Positions 31,197 to 40,900 are shown, numbered from the stretch's first letter. The stretch: DNA of 59,779 bases from a bacterium (GCA_021790935.1 JAJYFL010000015.1:1-59779), one strand, 5' to 3'. Numbers and translations: made by a program. Notes: generated by a model from the letters alone, not told the origin.

Positions 31197-32471
31197 TTAC
31201 GTTGGCGGGCAAGCGTTTTGTTCCCAATCCCTCAGCTGTTTCCACAGCACTCCGAGTGCGAAGGTCGTAGCTCGATCCTGAACGACCTCACGCTGCCCGC
31301 GCACGTCTATCTGAAACGTCCGCGCCCGCCCGTCGGTGCCGGCCAGCCCCACGAAGACCAGGCCTACGGGCTTTCCGGGTACGCCACCCCCCGGACCTGC
31401 GATCCCGGTCGAGGCGAGGCCGAGATCTGCACCCAGACGGCGGCGCACGCCGAGCGCCATCTCGGCCGCAACCTCCGCGCTCACCGCCCCGTGCCTCTCG
31501 ATATTCCGTTCGTCGACACCGAGCACCGTCGCCTTTACCGAGTTTTCATAGGCGACGACTCCCCCGGCGAAACTTGCCGAGGATCCGGGAACCGCCGTGA
31601 GCGCCGCGCAGATACGGCCGCCCGTACACGACTCCGCGACCGCGAGCCGCTGCCCGCGCGCTTGCAGCAACCCGTGGACCGCTCCGGCGAGCGTCTCTTC
31701 GCCGGCGCCATAGATGTGGCCGGCCAAGCGTTCGCCGAGCTCGCGCCGCACGGGCTCGATGAGCGCCTCGGCGGCCGCGCGCGACGGCGCCTTTGCCATG
31801 ATCTTGACGTCGCACCGGCCGGTGTGCGCGAGCACCGCGATCTTTGGGTTCTCGAGCGCCCGAAAGAGATCGTCGATGCGGTGGTCGATCTCCGATTCCG
31901 AGATGTTGATCGTGTGAAGCACGCAGGTATGGATCGCGTCGCGCATGCCGAAGCGCTCGCGCAGCCACGGCAGCAGCCGATCGGCCAGCATCGGTTTCAT
32001 CTCGTGCGGCACGCCCGGCATGCAGGCGACGAACTTCCCATCGGCGCGTGAGGCGACGAAGCCCGCAGCCGTTCCGTTGGGGTTCTCCAGTATGTAAGCC
32101 CCACGAGGCAGCATCGCTTGCTTTCGGTTGTTCTCGCGCATCGGCCGGCGCAGTTGCTCGAAAAGCGCTTCGATCGCCCGCAGCGACGGCTCGTGCAGTT
32201 CCGCGCGCAGGCCCAGCACGTCGCAGACGCTCTCCTTCGTCAGGTCGTCGACGGTCGGTCCGAGGCCGCCCGTCGTTATCACGCCGTCCGCATGCTCGAG
32301 CGCCGCGGCGATAGCCGCCGCGATGCGCGGGCGGTTGTCGCCCACGGCGCGCGTGCCGTAGACGTCGATTCCGCAGGCGGCCATGCGTTCGGCGACATAC
32401 GCGGTATTGGTATCGAGGAGCTGGCCGAGCAGCAGCTCGGTGCCGACGGCCAGGATCTCGACCGACGGCAT
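31197..32471 (-). CDS. cinA: CinA: competence/damage-inducible, nicotinamide-nucleotide amidase
   Basis: 424 aa. The N-terminal MoCF-like domain (VEILAVGTELLLGQLLDTNT, ITTGGLGPTVDDLTKE) is an ADP-ribose pyrophosphatase-type module in this family; the C-terminal PncC domain (LAVAESCTGGRICAAL, STGIAGPGGGVPGKPVG) deamidates NMN. It thus fits the adjacent NAD synthesis genes. ATG shares one base with the upstream stop (TAATG). Confidence 0.95.
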   Translation of the reverse strand: MPSVEILAVGTELLLGQLLDTNTAYVAERMAACGIDVYGTRAVGDNRPRIAAAIAAALEHADGVITTGGLGPTVDDLTKESVCDVLGLRAELHEPSLRAIEALFEQLRRPMRENNRKQAMLPRGAYILENPNGTAAGFVASRADGKFVACMPGVPHEMKPMLADRLLPWLRERFGMRDAIHTCVLHTINISESEIDHRIDDLFRALENPKIAVLAHTGRCDVKIMAKAPSRAAAEALIEPVRRELGERLAGHIYGAGEETLAGAVHGLLQARGQRLAVAESCTGGRICAALTAVPGSSASFAGGVVAYENSVKATVLGVDERNIERHGAVSAEVAAEMALGVRRRLGADLGLASTGIAGPGGGVPGKPVGLVFVGLAGTDGRARTFQIDVRGQREVVQDRATTFALGVLWKQLRDWEQNACPPT

Positions 32472-33079
32472 TACGGCTTCTCCGCAGCGTGCGGCAGCAG
32501 CCCGCGCAATTCGTCTTCGAACCAGCGCGGATAGCCAACCGTGGCCTCCATCTCGAATCCGTCGGCCGCATCGATCATCGCCCGGCGGCGCACGCTCGAC
32601 TCCTCGGGCGCCGGATGGCGGCGGCGAACGCGGGCGCGCTGCGTCGCCAGGCACTCGACGAAGCGCTCGAATTTCGCATCCATGACGCGCTGCAGCGCGA
32701 CCTTCAGCACCTTGCCGACGCGCGGCGCGAGACCAGCGGTCGAGATCGCAATACGAACCGGCCCGGCCTTTGCGATCGCGGCCATGGAGACGAACCCGTA
32801 TGCCGGCTGATCGATGCAGCAGAGGAGAAACCCGCGTTCGTCGGCGAGGCGGCGCAAGCGCGCCGAAAGCTGCGCGTCTTGCGGCGTCGATATCACGAAA
32901 AATGCATCGCTCACGTCTTCGTCGCGCAGATCTGCGACATCCCGTATCCAGCGCACGGTCGCGCCGGCCTCGCGCAACGCGGCTTCCTTTTCGATCGCCT
33001 CACGATCGCCGGCCGCTCCGATCACCACGCACGTGCGCCCGGTCAGGTTGAGGCTCACCGGAAAGAACGCTCTACTCAT
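32471..33079 (-). CDS. Precorrin-2 dehydrogenase / siroheme-synthase N-terminal-like protein
   Basis: 202 aa, similar to the CysG/Met8 N-terminal half: FFPVSLNLTGRTCVVIGAAG (NAD site), DAFFVISTPQDAQLSARLRR, and RIAISTAGLAPRVGKVLK. It oxidises precorrin-2 and inserts iron in siroheme synthesis. The dinucleotide motif reads GAAGDRE instead of the usual GGGxVA, and there is no uroporphyrinogen methylase domain. The last 60 residues are divergent. ATG directly follows the nadE stop. Confidence 0.8.
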   Translation of the reverse strand: MSRAFFPVSLNLTGRTCVVIGAAGDREAIEKEAALREAGATVRWIRDVADLRDEDVSDAFFVISTPQDAQLSARLRRLADERGFLLCCIDQPAYGFVSMAAIAKAGPVRIAISTAGLAPRVGKVLKVALQRVMDAKFERFVECLATQRARVRRRHPAPEESSVRRRAMIDAADGFEMEATVGYPRWFEDELRGLLPHAAEKP

Positions 33080-33928
33080 TCAGAAATCCACCGGCCGCAG
33101 GTAGAACTCATTGATCGCCGTGTTCGTGAGCATCGCCGTCGTCGGTAAGTGGCGCTTCCAGTGGGTCCCCTCGACTCGCCGGCGCACCAGGCGCACGTCG
33201 TCGGCTGCAAAGCCGCGCTCGATCAACTGCGCGTCCGAGTAACCGACGAGCAACTGGGCGAGAATCGCGTCGGCACGCGCGTAGGTGATGCCCAGATCGC
33301 CCTCGTCGGTTTGATCCGCTTCGAGATCGGCACTGGGCGCTTTATCGACGAGCGCTTGGGGAACGCCGAGATACCGGGCAAGCTCCCATACTTGCGTCTT
33401 GAACAGGTCCCCGAGCGGATTGACCGGCGGAGTATCGTCGGCGTGCCACGTGAAATATCCGAGTAAACGTTCGGTCTTGTTTCCGGTTCCGACCGGCAGC
33501 GCGTCGAGCTTCGCCGATTGATCGAAGAGGACGAGCATCCGCACGCGCGCCATCACGTTCCCCCGGCGGCGCGCGTCGGCATCCGGCTCGAACTGCAGGT
33601 AACCGTCGACCGCAGCGGTGATCTCAATGGTCCGCTCGGCGATCCCGAGCGCCTCGACCACCGACCGCGCGTCGGTCAAACTCGAAGGGCTCGACGCGGC
33701 GTAAGGCATGCGGATCGCGTGCACGTTCTCCGGGCCTAGTGCCCGCGCGCAGAGAAAGGCCGTGACGGCGGAATCGACTCCGCCGGAGAGCCCGACGACG
33801 GCGCGCCCGATCGAGCGGCGCTCGCAGATCTCGTCGCGCAGAAATGCTTCCAGCCAGCGGGCGGCGAGCGCCGCATTGAGCGGCGGCGGCGCCGCACCGC
33901 GGCCCTGCCCTTCAATGACCTGCAGCAT
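33080..33928 (-). CDS. nadE: NAD+ synthetase domain protein
   Basis: 282 aa. ATP pyrophosphatase family: PP-loop VVGLSGGVDSAVTAFL, then GTGNKTERLLGYFTWHADD, NPLGDLFKTQVWELARYLGVP, and SADLEADQTDEGDLGITY. Adenylates and amidates nicotinic acid adenine dinucleotide. It has no glutaminase domain, but the upstream gene encodes a nitrilase-fold protein whose 3' end overlaps by 17 bp, so the pair may form a split glutamine-dependent synthetase. Confidence 0.94.
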   Translation of the reverse strand: MLQVIEGQGRGAAPPPLNAALAARWLEAFLRDEICERRSIGRAVVGLSGGVDSAVTAFLCARALGPENVHAIRMPYAASSPSSLTDARSVVEALGIAERTIEITAAVDGYLQFEPDADARRRGNVMARVRMLVLFDQSAKLDALPVGTGNKTERLLGYFTWHADDTPPVNPLGDLFKTQVWELARYLGVPQALVDKAPSADLEADQTDEGDLGITYARADAILAQLLVGYSDAQLIERGFAADDVRLVRRRVEGTHWKRHLPTTAMLTNTAINEFYLRPVDF

Positions 33929-34841
33929 CGCGTCCGCCGCGTGGAATCGGCAACTCTTCGTCGAGCAGCAGATCGGGTAGGACCGCGCGCAGATCGCCCA
34001 GCAGCGGGAGGGTTGCCCGTGCCAGATCGATCTCGCGCGGGTCGATCTGCGCGCGCAGCACGAACGCTCCGAGAAGCGGCGCCGCAACGACGATGCCTCC
34101 CCAGGGATCGATCACGCACGACGAACCGGTCATTCCCTTGCCGCCCTCGAACCCGGCGAGCCCCGCGTAGACGATGTAGACGCCGTGCTCGGCGGCCGTC
34201 GATTGAAGGATCGAGCGCCAGCGCACGACGCTCGCGAGCTCATCCCCCGACTCCACGCCCCGCCCCGGTGCCGCACTCGGCACGATCAGGAGGCGCGCGC
34301 CTTTGACCGCCGCCACCGTGGGTACGATCGAGTGCCAGATATCCTCGCATATAAGCATCGCCGTGCGCCCCAAGCGCGTTTCAAAAGTCTGCAGGCGCCG
34401 GCCGCGCGAGAGGAAGCGCTCTTCGTCGAATACGCCGTACGTCGGCAGGAAGAGCTTGCGATGCACGTGCAGTACGTGCGCAGCCGTTCCCTCGACGCGC
34501 AGGTAGACGGCGCTGTTGTAATAGGTTCCCTCGAAGTTTTCATAAAAGCCACAGGCGATATCGACCGCGCGCCCGCCGTTTACGCCGCACCACGCACGCG
34601 CGAGGTCCGCCGCGAAATTATCCGCAGCGAGCGCGAGCTCGTAGACCGCGCCTTCCAAGAAATACCCGGTGAGCGCCGCCTCCGGCAACACGACGAGATC
34701 GGTCGGCCGCTCGCCGATCTGCGCGAAAACCTCGCACAACGCGTCGAGGTTTTCGCGATAGCGTCCCTTGCGCGGCTTGGTTTGAACGACGGCGACGTCG
34801 AACGGGCAGGCACCGGAGCCTGCGCTACCGAGCGGTTCCAC
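33912..34841 (-). CDS. Nitrilase-superfamily amidase, probable glutaminase partner of NadE
   Basis: 309 aa from GTG 34841, overlapping the upstream stop by 17 bp. The triad is visible: Glu in DLVVLPEAALTGYFLE, Lys in HVLHVHRKLFLPTYGVF, and Cys in TAMLICEDIWHSIVPT. The sequence YGVFDEERFL is typical of NAD-synthetase glutaminase domains. Gene overlap with nadE supports ammonia supply to it; stand-alone amidase activity is the alternative. Confidence 0.88.
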   Translation of the reverse strand: MEPLGSAGSGACPFDVAVVQTKPRKGRYRENLDALCEVFAQIGERPTDLVVLPEAALTGYFLEGAVYELALAADNFAADLARAWCGVNGGRAVDIACGFYENFEGTYYNSAVYLRVEGTAAHVLHVHRKLFLPTYGVFDEERFLSRGRRLQTFETRLGRTAMLICEDIWHSIVPTVAAVKGARLLIVPSAAPGRGVESGDELASVVRWRSILQSTAAEHGVYIVYAGLAGFEGGKGMTGSSCVIDPWGGIVVAAPLLGAFVLRAQIDPREIDLARATLPLLGDLRAVLPDLLLDEELPIPRGGRDAAGH

Positions 34842-36261
34842 TACGTGCGATCCCCGGCTCGAGCTCGACCGGCGTCCGCGCAAGCATCTGCGCCGCGCAC
34901 TCTTCTGCGGGGTAGGTCCAAATCTCGGCCATCGTCGGGTGCAGATGCGGTATTCGCATGAACTCTTGCACGGTCGCACCATAGTGCAACGCGACGACGA
35001 CCTCGTGGATGAGATCGGAACCATACGCTCCGATGATGGCGGCGCCCAGAATCCGTCCGTCCAGCGGCGATGCCATCATCTTCACGAAACCCTTGGTCTT
35101 CCCGAGGCATTGCGCCTTGCCGTGCTCCGCGAAGGCGTAGCGCCCCTTCACGTACGCGACCCCGGCCGCCTGCAGCTCGCGCTCCGTCATCCCCGCTACC
35201 GCAATCTGCGGTTCGCTGAAGATCGTATGCGTCTTCTGCAGATCGTACACCGCGCGCTCCGGGCCGCCCAGCACCGCGTTGCGGGCCGCGATCTCGCCTT
35301 CGTAGATCGCCACGTGCACTAGCAGATGTTTCCCGGTTACGTCGCCGACCGCGAAGACGTTGGGATCGCCGGCGACGCGCATCGTGTCGTCCACCTCGAT
35401 TCCGGCGATCGGGTGATACGCGATGCCGGCTTTCTCCAAGCCGAGGCCGGCAACGTTGGGGACGCGACCCAAACAGTAGAGGATCTCCTCGGCATCGATC
35501 TCGGCGTCGACGTCGCCGGTCCGCACGTGCACGACTTTCCCGCCGGCGCGCGTGCTCGCGCGCAGCACGCGGGTTCCCGTCAGCACCTCGATGCCTTCCT
35601 CGCGAAAGTACGCCGTGAGCGCATCGCCGATATCGTGATCCTCGCCGGAGAGCAGATGGGGGCTGCGCAGCAGGATCGTCGTCTTCACTCCCATGCGCGC
35701 GAAGAACTGACCGAGCTCGCAGCCGATGTAGCCGCCGCCCAAGACGATCAGCGACTTTGGAAGCCTCCGTACGTCGAGCGCACCGTCGCTATCGATGAAG
35801 CCCGCTTGAGCGAGGCCCTCGATCGCCGGAGGCGCGACGACGCTCCCGGTCGCTACGATAAACTTCGGCGCCTCGAGAACCACGCCGTCGCCGACGTGCA
35901 GCACGTGGGGCGAGAGGAAGCGCGCCGGTCCTTCGTATAGCGGAAAGTTGCGGATGCCCTCGATGCGAAAGCCGGCGAACTCCTTGACGAGTTCGCGCTT
36001 GCGCCGCGCGACGTGCGGAAAGTCCACCGTAATCTCGCCTGCGTGGATGCCGAGCTCGGCGGCGTCGCGCATATCCTGCAGCGCGTCGCTGGAGGCGAGC
36101 AGCGTCTTGCTGGGCATGCAGCCGCGCAGGATACAGAGCCCCCCGAGCGGTCCACGGTCGACCAGGGCTACGTCTGCGCCAAGATCGCGGGCCGTGCGCG
36201 CGGCCGCGTACCCGGCCGAACCGGCGCCGACCACCACGAGATCGTGCCGGATAGGATTCAT
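34825..36261 (-). CDS. Class I pyridine nucleotide-disulfide oxidoreductase (lipoamide dehydrogenase/mercuric-reductase type)
   Basis: 478 aa. FAD site LVVVGAGSAGYAAARTARDLG; redox disulfide GGLCILRGCMPSK (C-x4-C); NAD site LIVLGGGYIGCELGQFFARMG; VFAVGDVTGKHLLVHVA; and the C-terminal His-Glu pair HLHPTMAEIW. No 2-oxo-acid dehydrogenase subunits are nearby, so the substrate disulfide is undefined. ATG overlaps the glpX stop by 4 bp. Confidence 0.9.
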   Translation of the reverse strand: MNPIRHDLVVVGAGSAGYAAARTARDLGADVALVDRGPLGGLCILRGCMPSKTLLASSDALQDMRDAAELGIHAGEITVDFPHVARRKRELVKEFAGFRIEGIRNFPLYEGPARFLSPHVLHVGDGVVLEAPKFIVATGSVVAPPAIEGLAQAGFIDSDGALDVRRLPKSLIVLGGGYIGCELGQFFARMGVKTTILLRSPHLLSGEDHDIGDALTAYFREEGIEVLTGTRVLRASTRAGGKVVHVRTGDVDAEIDAEEILYCLGRVPNVAGLGLEKAGIAYHPIAGIEVDDTMRVAGDPNVFAVGDVTGKHLLVHVAIYEGEIAARNAVLGGPERAVYDLQKTHTIFSEPQIAVAGMTERELQAAGVAYVKGRYAFAEHGKAQCLGKTKGFVKMMASPLDGRILGAAIIGAYGSDLIHEVVVALHYGATVQEFMRIPHLHPTMAEIWTYPAEECAAQMLARTPVELEPGIARSGTAR

Positions 36262-37235
36262 CTACGCGGGCGCGCGGCGAGCCGGTGCACCGACTCGATG
36301 AAGCGCACGGTTCCGTCCGCGTGCATGACGATCGAGTGCGTCCGAGCGTTGTTGCCGAAGAAGCGCACGCCGCGAACTAGATCGCCATCCGTGATTCCGG
36401 TCGCGCAGAAGATCACGTTCTCGCCTTTAGCGAGATCGTCGATCGTGAGCACGCGCGCGAGGTCGCCGAAGCCCATCGCCTTCGCGCGCTCGGCCTCCTC
36501 CGGGTTGCGCGGCTCGAGGCGCCCCATGAAGTTTCCACCCAAACACTTGATGGCCGCGGCGGCCAGCACGCCCTCCGGCGCCCCGCCGGTGCCCATCGCG
36601 ACGTGTATGCCGGTACCCGGAACGGCGGTCGCGATGCACGCGTCGACGTCACCGTCGGAGATCAGTTTGATGCGCGCGCCCGCTTCGCGAACCTCCGCAA
36701 TGAGCTGCGCGTGCCGAGGGCGATCGAGGATGACGACGGTTACGTCGCTCAGCGGCTTCTCGAGCGCATTGGCGACCGCCTCGAGATTGTCGCGCACGCC
36801 GGCGTCGATGTGGACGAAGGGCGCGGCCTTCATGCCGACCGCCAACTTCTTCATGTACGAGTCGGGAGCGTGCAGCAGCCCGCCGCGCTCGGAGATCGCC
36901 ATCACCGCGATCGAGTTGGGCAAGCCGTTGGCCACGAGGTTGGTGCCCTCGACGGGATCGACCGCGATATCGACTGCGAAACCGCCGCGCCCCAGCTCTT
37001 CGCCGATGAAGAGCATCGGCGCTTCGTCGCGTTCGCCCTCGCCGATCACGATTCGCCCGGCAATATTCATGCCATTGAGCGTTTCGCGCATCCGCTCCAC
37101 GGCGGCCCCGTCGGCGATGTCGCGCTCGCCTCGGCCCATCCAGCGAGAGGCCGCGAGCGCGGCGTTCTCCGTAACCTTCACGAAATCCAGCGACGTCACC
37201 GGGCTGTCGGGGGGCTGCATACTCGTGCTTGCCAT
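36258..37235 (-). CDS. glpX: Fructose-1,6-bisphosphatase, class II
   Basis: 325 aa. Gluconeogenic phosphatase: ASRWMGRGERDIADGAAVERM, GRIVIGEGERDEAPMLFIGE, the metal site IAVDPVEGTN, VVILDRPRHAQLI, and MGTGGAPEGVLAAAAIKCLGG. First gene of a long minus-strand run to the PP2C gene. The start codon lies inside a small inverted repeat. Confidence 0.96.
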   Translation of the reverse strand: MASTSMQPPDSPVTSLDFVKVTENAALAASRWMGRGERDIADGAAVERMRETLNGMNIAGRIVIGEGERDEAPMLFIGEELGRGGFAVDIAVDPVEGTNLVANGLPNSIAVMAISERGGLLHAPDSYMKKLAVGMKAAPFVHIDAGVRDNLEAVANALEKPLSDVTVVILDRPRHAQLIAEVREAGARIKLISDGDVDACIATAVPGTGIHVAMGTGGAPEGVLAAAAIKCLGGNFMGRLEPRNPEEAERAKAMGFGDLARVLTIDDLAKGENVIFCATGITDGDLVRGVRFFGNNARTHSIVMHADGTVRFIESVHRLAARPRR

Positions 37236-37244
37236 AGAGGCAAG
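37228..37244. promoter_or_regulatory. Inverted repeat at the glpX start
   Basis: CTTGCC-ATAGA-GGCAAG, a perfect 6-bp dyad that contains the glpX ATG, in the 52-bp gap between divergent genes. Candidate operator; could be chance. Confidence 0.3.
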
Positions 37245-37287
37245 GCTACAAGGGAAGCGGTATGATTCCTCTTAACCTCCTCTCTTC

Positions 37288-38808
37288 GTGCACGTACAAC
37301 GACAGCAACCCTCGCTCTCCCGGCCGCTCGCCGCCGGCGCGGCCTCGGCGTTCGCCGCCGGATGGGCGCCGCTCGCGGCCGTCCTGCTCGCCGGTGCGAG
37401 CCTCGGGTTCTTTGCGTGGTATGCGATCCTCATACCGGTCCACGAGCCCGCGATGCTCGACGTCGGCCTACCCGCCTTCGTGGTTATCGGAGCGCTGCTC
37501 GCCGTCTGGGCGTGGACCTCGTACGGCGCCTACTTCGCACGGCGTACCGGGATCAAGTTCGATCGAGCGCTCCAATACGACGCGGTCTCCTGGATCGCGT
37601 TCGTCCTGCTCTGGCTTTCTTTCGTCCTGCCGCTGACGCTGACGCGCGGCTCCGGCCTCTTCGTGGCCCTGATCGGAATCTTCGCGATCTGCAAGCTCTT
37701 GGTGGCCGCGCGCTTCAACCAGACCGTGCGGGACGTACTGGTCGATTTTGCGACGACCCGCTTCGCCATCATCGTCATCGCCGAGCTCGCTGCTGTCATC
37801 ATCGGCCAGCGAGCCGGCCAGCACGTGCAGGAATCGCGCAACCTGTTGCTGGCCGTATGGGGACGATGGGATGCCGTACACTACCTCTCGATCGCAACCG
37901 TCGGGTATCACGGCACCGATATGGCTTTCTTCCCGCTCTTCCCGGTTCTCATCGCTATCTTGGGCAAGCTCGTCGGCAACCACTTGGTCGCGGGGCTCGT
38001 CATATCGAACGCGGCATTCTTCTTCGGGCTGCTCTTCCTCTACAAGCTCGTCGAACACGAATTCGACCGTACGGTCGCGCGGCGAGCGATCTTCTACGTC
38101 TCGATCTTTCCGACGGCGATCTTCTTTTCGGCGGTCTATACCGAGTCGCTCTTTTTCATGCTCACCGTGGCGTCGTTCTATTACATGCGCGAGCGCAAAT
38201 GGTGGCTGGCCGGCTTCATCGGCTTCTTCGCCGCCCTTACCCGAGCGGAAGGCGTGCTGCTCGCCATACCCTTCTGCATCGAATGGTACGCCGCGTATCG
38301 CAGCGCTCTGCGCCGCGCCCTACCGCAACTCGCCGCCGCGGCGCAGATCCCGCTCGGCCTCGCCGTCTATATGGGTTATCTCTGGGTGCTCAACGGCGAC
38401 CCCCTGTACTTTTCGCACGTGCAGGCGCATTGGCACCGTCATCTCGCGATGCCGTGGACAAGCGTCGTCAATTCCATTCACTTGATCGCAACGGCCGTCA
38501 ACCCGCAGACGATCGCGAACCAGTCGCTCGAACTGGCCTTCACGGCGCTTATGATCGGCGTGCTGATCGCCGGCTGGAACCGCCTGCGGCCCTCGTACGT
38601 CGCGTGGATGGGGCTCTCCATTCTCGTGCCCATGTCCACCTCGAGCCTGATGAGCATGCAGCGCTTCGCGCTCGTGCTCTTCCCGATGTTCGCGATCCTC
38701 GCACTGTGGGGCAGGCGCCCGGCGGTGAATAACCTCATCGTCGCGCTCTCCCTTCCGCTCTTAGGGCTTTTTACCGTGCTCTTCGCAAACTGGTACTGGG
38801 TTGCCTAA
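37288..38808 (+). CDS. PIG-V-like integral membrane mannosyltransferase
   Basis: 506 aa, GTG start, about ten transmembrane segments. WDAVHYLSIATVGYHGTDMA followed by FFPLFPVLI matches the catalytic loop of PIG-V family (GT-C) enzymes, and FPTAIFFSAVYTESLF plus ALTRAEGVLLAIPF are typical. Uses a lipid-linked sugar at the membrane. The Shine-Dalgarno is poor. Followed with overlap by GtrA and a GT39-like enzyme, suggesting one membrane glycan pathway. Confidence 0.85.
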   Translation: MHVQRQQPSLSRPLAAGAASAFAAGWAPLAAVLLAGASLGFFAWYAILIPVHEPAMLDVGLPAFVVIGALLAVWAWTSYGAYFARRTGIKFDRALQYDAVSWIAFVLLWLSFVLPLTLTRGSGLFVALIGIFAICKLLVAARFNQTVRDVLVDFATTRFAIIVIAELAAVIIGQRAGQHVQESRNLLLAVWGRWDAVHYLSIATVGYHGTDMAFFPLFPVLIAILGKLVGNHLVAGLVISNAAFFFGLLFLYKLVEHEFDRTVARRAIFYVSIFPTAIFFSAVYTESLFFMLTVASFYYMRERKWWLAGFIGFFAALTRAEGVLLAIPFCIEWYAAYRSALRRALPQLAAAAQIPLGLAVYMGYLWVLNGDPLYFSHVQAHWHRHLAMPWTSVVNSIHLIATAVNPQTIANQSLELAFTALMIGVLIAGWNRLRPSYVAWMGLSILVPMSTSSLMSMQRFALVLFPMFAILALWGRRPAVNNLIVALSLPLLGLFTVLFANWYWVA

Positions 38809-39220
38809 CTCCTTCGCTCGCCTCACGCGGCGCCGCGGCGTTCGCCAGTTCGTGAAGTTCGGCATCGTCGGCGCCTCCGGCTTCGTCGTCAATCTCATCT
38901 TCTTCACGATCCTCCAGCGACTCACGGCCTTACCGTTGCTCCTGGACAACTCCGTCGGCTTCATGGCCGGAGGCGTATCCAACTACTTCCTCAACAGGCT
39001 CTGGACGTTTCGATCGACCGGACACGCGGCCAAAGAGGGCGCGCAGTTTCTCGCCGTATCCTTCGTCTCGCTGCTGGTCAGCGACGGGGTCTTCTATCTA
39101 CTAGACCGTTCCCACCCACTTCACCAGCACCATCACACCGTCTGGTTCCTCGCAACGCTCTCGAGCATCTTCGTGAACTTTTTTCTCAACAAATACTGGA
39201 CCTTCAAGCACGTCCGGTGA
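38801..39220 (+). CDS. GtrA family membrane protein
   Basis: 139 aa, TTG start overlapping the previous stop by 8 bp. Four transmembrane helices; FVKFGIVGASGFVVNLIFF, VSNYFLNRLWTF, and SIFVNFFLNKYWTF are the GtrA signatures. Family members are thought to move polyprenyl-linked sugars across the membrane or support GT-C enzymes. Ends in a GTGA overlap with the next gene. Confidence 0.92.
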   Translation: MPNSFARLTRRRGVRQFVKFGIVGASGFVVNLIFFTILQRLTALPLLLDNSVGFMAGGVSNYFLNRLWTFRSTGHAAKEGAQFLAVSFVSLLVSDGVFYLLDRSHPLHQHHHTVWFLATLSSIFVNFFLNKYWTFKHVR

Positions 39221-40854
39221 CCGATCGCAGATTCGCGCCGATCCTCATGCGCGCCGGCCTTGCGGCGATTCTGCTGCTTGGGATCGGGCTTCGCCTCAAG
39301 GGAATACACGACCCGATCCTCGACCATCCCGGTTGGCGGCAGGGAGACACCGCGTCGATCGCGCGCAACTTCGCGACGCTACAGTATAACATCCTCGACC
39401 CGCAAACCAACTACGACGGCCCGCCTCCGAACTACGTCGAGCTCGAACTGCAGATCGTTCCGTTTCTGGCCGCAACGCTCTATAAACTATTCGGCATCCA
39501 CGAAATCTTCGGCCGGCTCGTCACGCTCGCATTCAGCGTCGGCACCATCGGCGTTCTGGCGCTTTTCGCGCGCTGGCTGTTCGCAAGCGAGATCGCCGGG
39601 CTCGCCGCGGCGCTGCTCTACGCCGTCATGCCGGGCAGCGTCTATTACGGCCGTACGTTCATGCCGGATACGGCGATGGTCTTCTTCATGACGGCCGCGC
39701 TCTACGCCGCGGCCCGGTTTTTGGTCGAGGACGAAGCGCTGGACCGGCGGCGGCTAGCGCGCGTCACCGCCCTGCTGGCCGCGGCCTTTCTCGCAAAACC
39801 CGTCTCGCTCGCCGCGCTCGTTCCAATCGGTGCGATGATCGCGGACCGGGCGCGGGCCGGACGCACCATGCGTGCGAGCGCGATGGCGGTGCTCATTGGC
39901 GTGCCGCTGATTTTGCTCTACCTCTACGACCGGCGCGTGGCGGCGCACGCCGAGTGGCACTGGGCGAGTGGCATCGTGACGCTGCACGTGCTGCCCGCCC
40001 TGCGCGCGGCGCTAACCAACGGCGGCGCCTTCGCCCTGAAACTCGTGCAGATGCGAATCGTGCTGGGGATGCTCGCGACGACGATGCTCGGGCCGGCATG
40101 CACCGCCCTCGCCGTGCTCGGCTTCATCTTCTTACCGCGCACGGTGCGCTCGCGTTCGCTCCTGTGGGGCTGGCTCGCCGGTGGTCTGCTCTACGTCTAC
40201 GTGGTCGTCACGGTCGAACGCGTCGACTACTACATGTACCCGCTCCTTCCGCTAGCAGCTCTGACGGGCGGAGCCTTTCTCGCAAGACTCGTCGATGCCG
40301 TTCGTAGCGCGGACGTTTCGAAGACGCTGAAATTTGCGGCGGCCGTGGCCGGCGCGGCGGCGGTCGCGCTGGTCGTCCGGCAGAATTTGGCGATCGTCGC
40401 ACCCTATTACCATTACAGCAAGCGGGTCTACCGCGACGCGATCGCGCTGCGGGCCGAGCTCGTCCCCGGCACCCTCGTCGTCATGGGTCATTACGATCCG
40501 TCGATCCTCTACTACATCGGTCACTACGGTTGGGAGGAAGATCCGTACCTTTGGACGCCGTTCGACGAAGAGAGCGCGATCCGCAAAGGCGCCCGTTACT
40601 TCATCGCGATCGAAAAGAACCGCTTCTATCACAACGTCGAACTCTGCGCCTGGATGCAGCGCTTTCCGGTCCTCGACCCTAAGGCGCAGTGGCCCGTGTA
40701 CGAAACGTTTCCAACGAAGGTCAAGCCCGGCGCGCGCGCGCAGTGGCGGCAGTTCCGAATAGCCGAGCGGGCCGGCCGCGCGCGCGCTTGGCTCGACGCC
40801 CACGGTCTCTGCCCCGTTACGGCAACGGCGGAAGCGAAGCCGAGGCCCCGATGA
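39217..40854 (+). CDS. GT39-like (PMT/ArnT type) membrane glycosyltransferase
   Basis: 545 aa, GTG start, multi-pass. The first loop carries DHPGWRQGDTASIARNFA, the acidic/Arg motif region of GT-C enzymes, followed by FGIHEIFGRLVTLAFSV and YAVMPGSVYYGRTFMPDTAM. The C-terminal soluble part begins near residue 395. Its last 44 bases, including the stop, are inside the 51-bp direct repeat at the left edge of the island. Confidence 0.85.
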   Translation: MTDRRFAPILMRAGLAAILLLGIGLRLKGIHDPILDHPGWRQGDTASIARNFATLQYNILDPQTNYDGPPPNYVELELQIVPFLAATLYKLFGIHEIFGRLVTLAFSVGTIGVLALFARWLFASEIAGLAAALLYAVMPGSVYYGRTFMPDTAMVFFMTAALYAAARFLVEDEALDRRRLARVTALLAAAFLAKPVSLAALVPIGAMIADRARAGRTMRASAMAVLIGVPLILLYLYDRRVAAHAEWHWASGIVTLHVLPALRAALTNGGAFALKLVQMRIVLGMLATTMLGPACTALAVLGFIFLPRTVRSRSLLWGWLAGGLLYVYVVVTVERVDYYMYPLLPLAALTGGAFLARLVDAVRSADVSKTLKFAAAVAGAAAVALVVRQNLAIVAPYYHYSKRVYRDAIALRAELVPGTLVVMGHYDPSILYYIGHYGWEEDPYLWTPFDEESAIRKGARYFIAIEKNRFYHNVELCAWMQRFPVLDPKAQWPVYETFPTKVKPGARAQWRQFRIAERAGRARAWLDAHGLCPVTATAEAKPRPR

Positions 40855-40861
40855 CGGCGCT
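40811..40861 (+). repeat. 51-bp direct repeat, left copy (island boundary)
   Basis: Begins GCCCCGTTACGGCA and ends TGACGGCGCT. Identical at 46 of 51 positions to 43607-43657 in the same orientation. Covers the end of the GT39-like gene. Confidence 0.85.
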
Positions 40862-40900
40862 GCGGTTGGCGTTATCCGCGGGCGAGAGCGAGATCCCACC

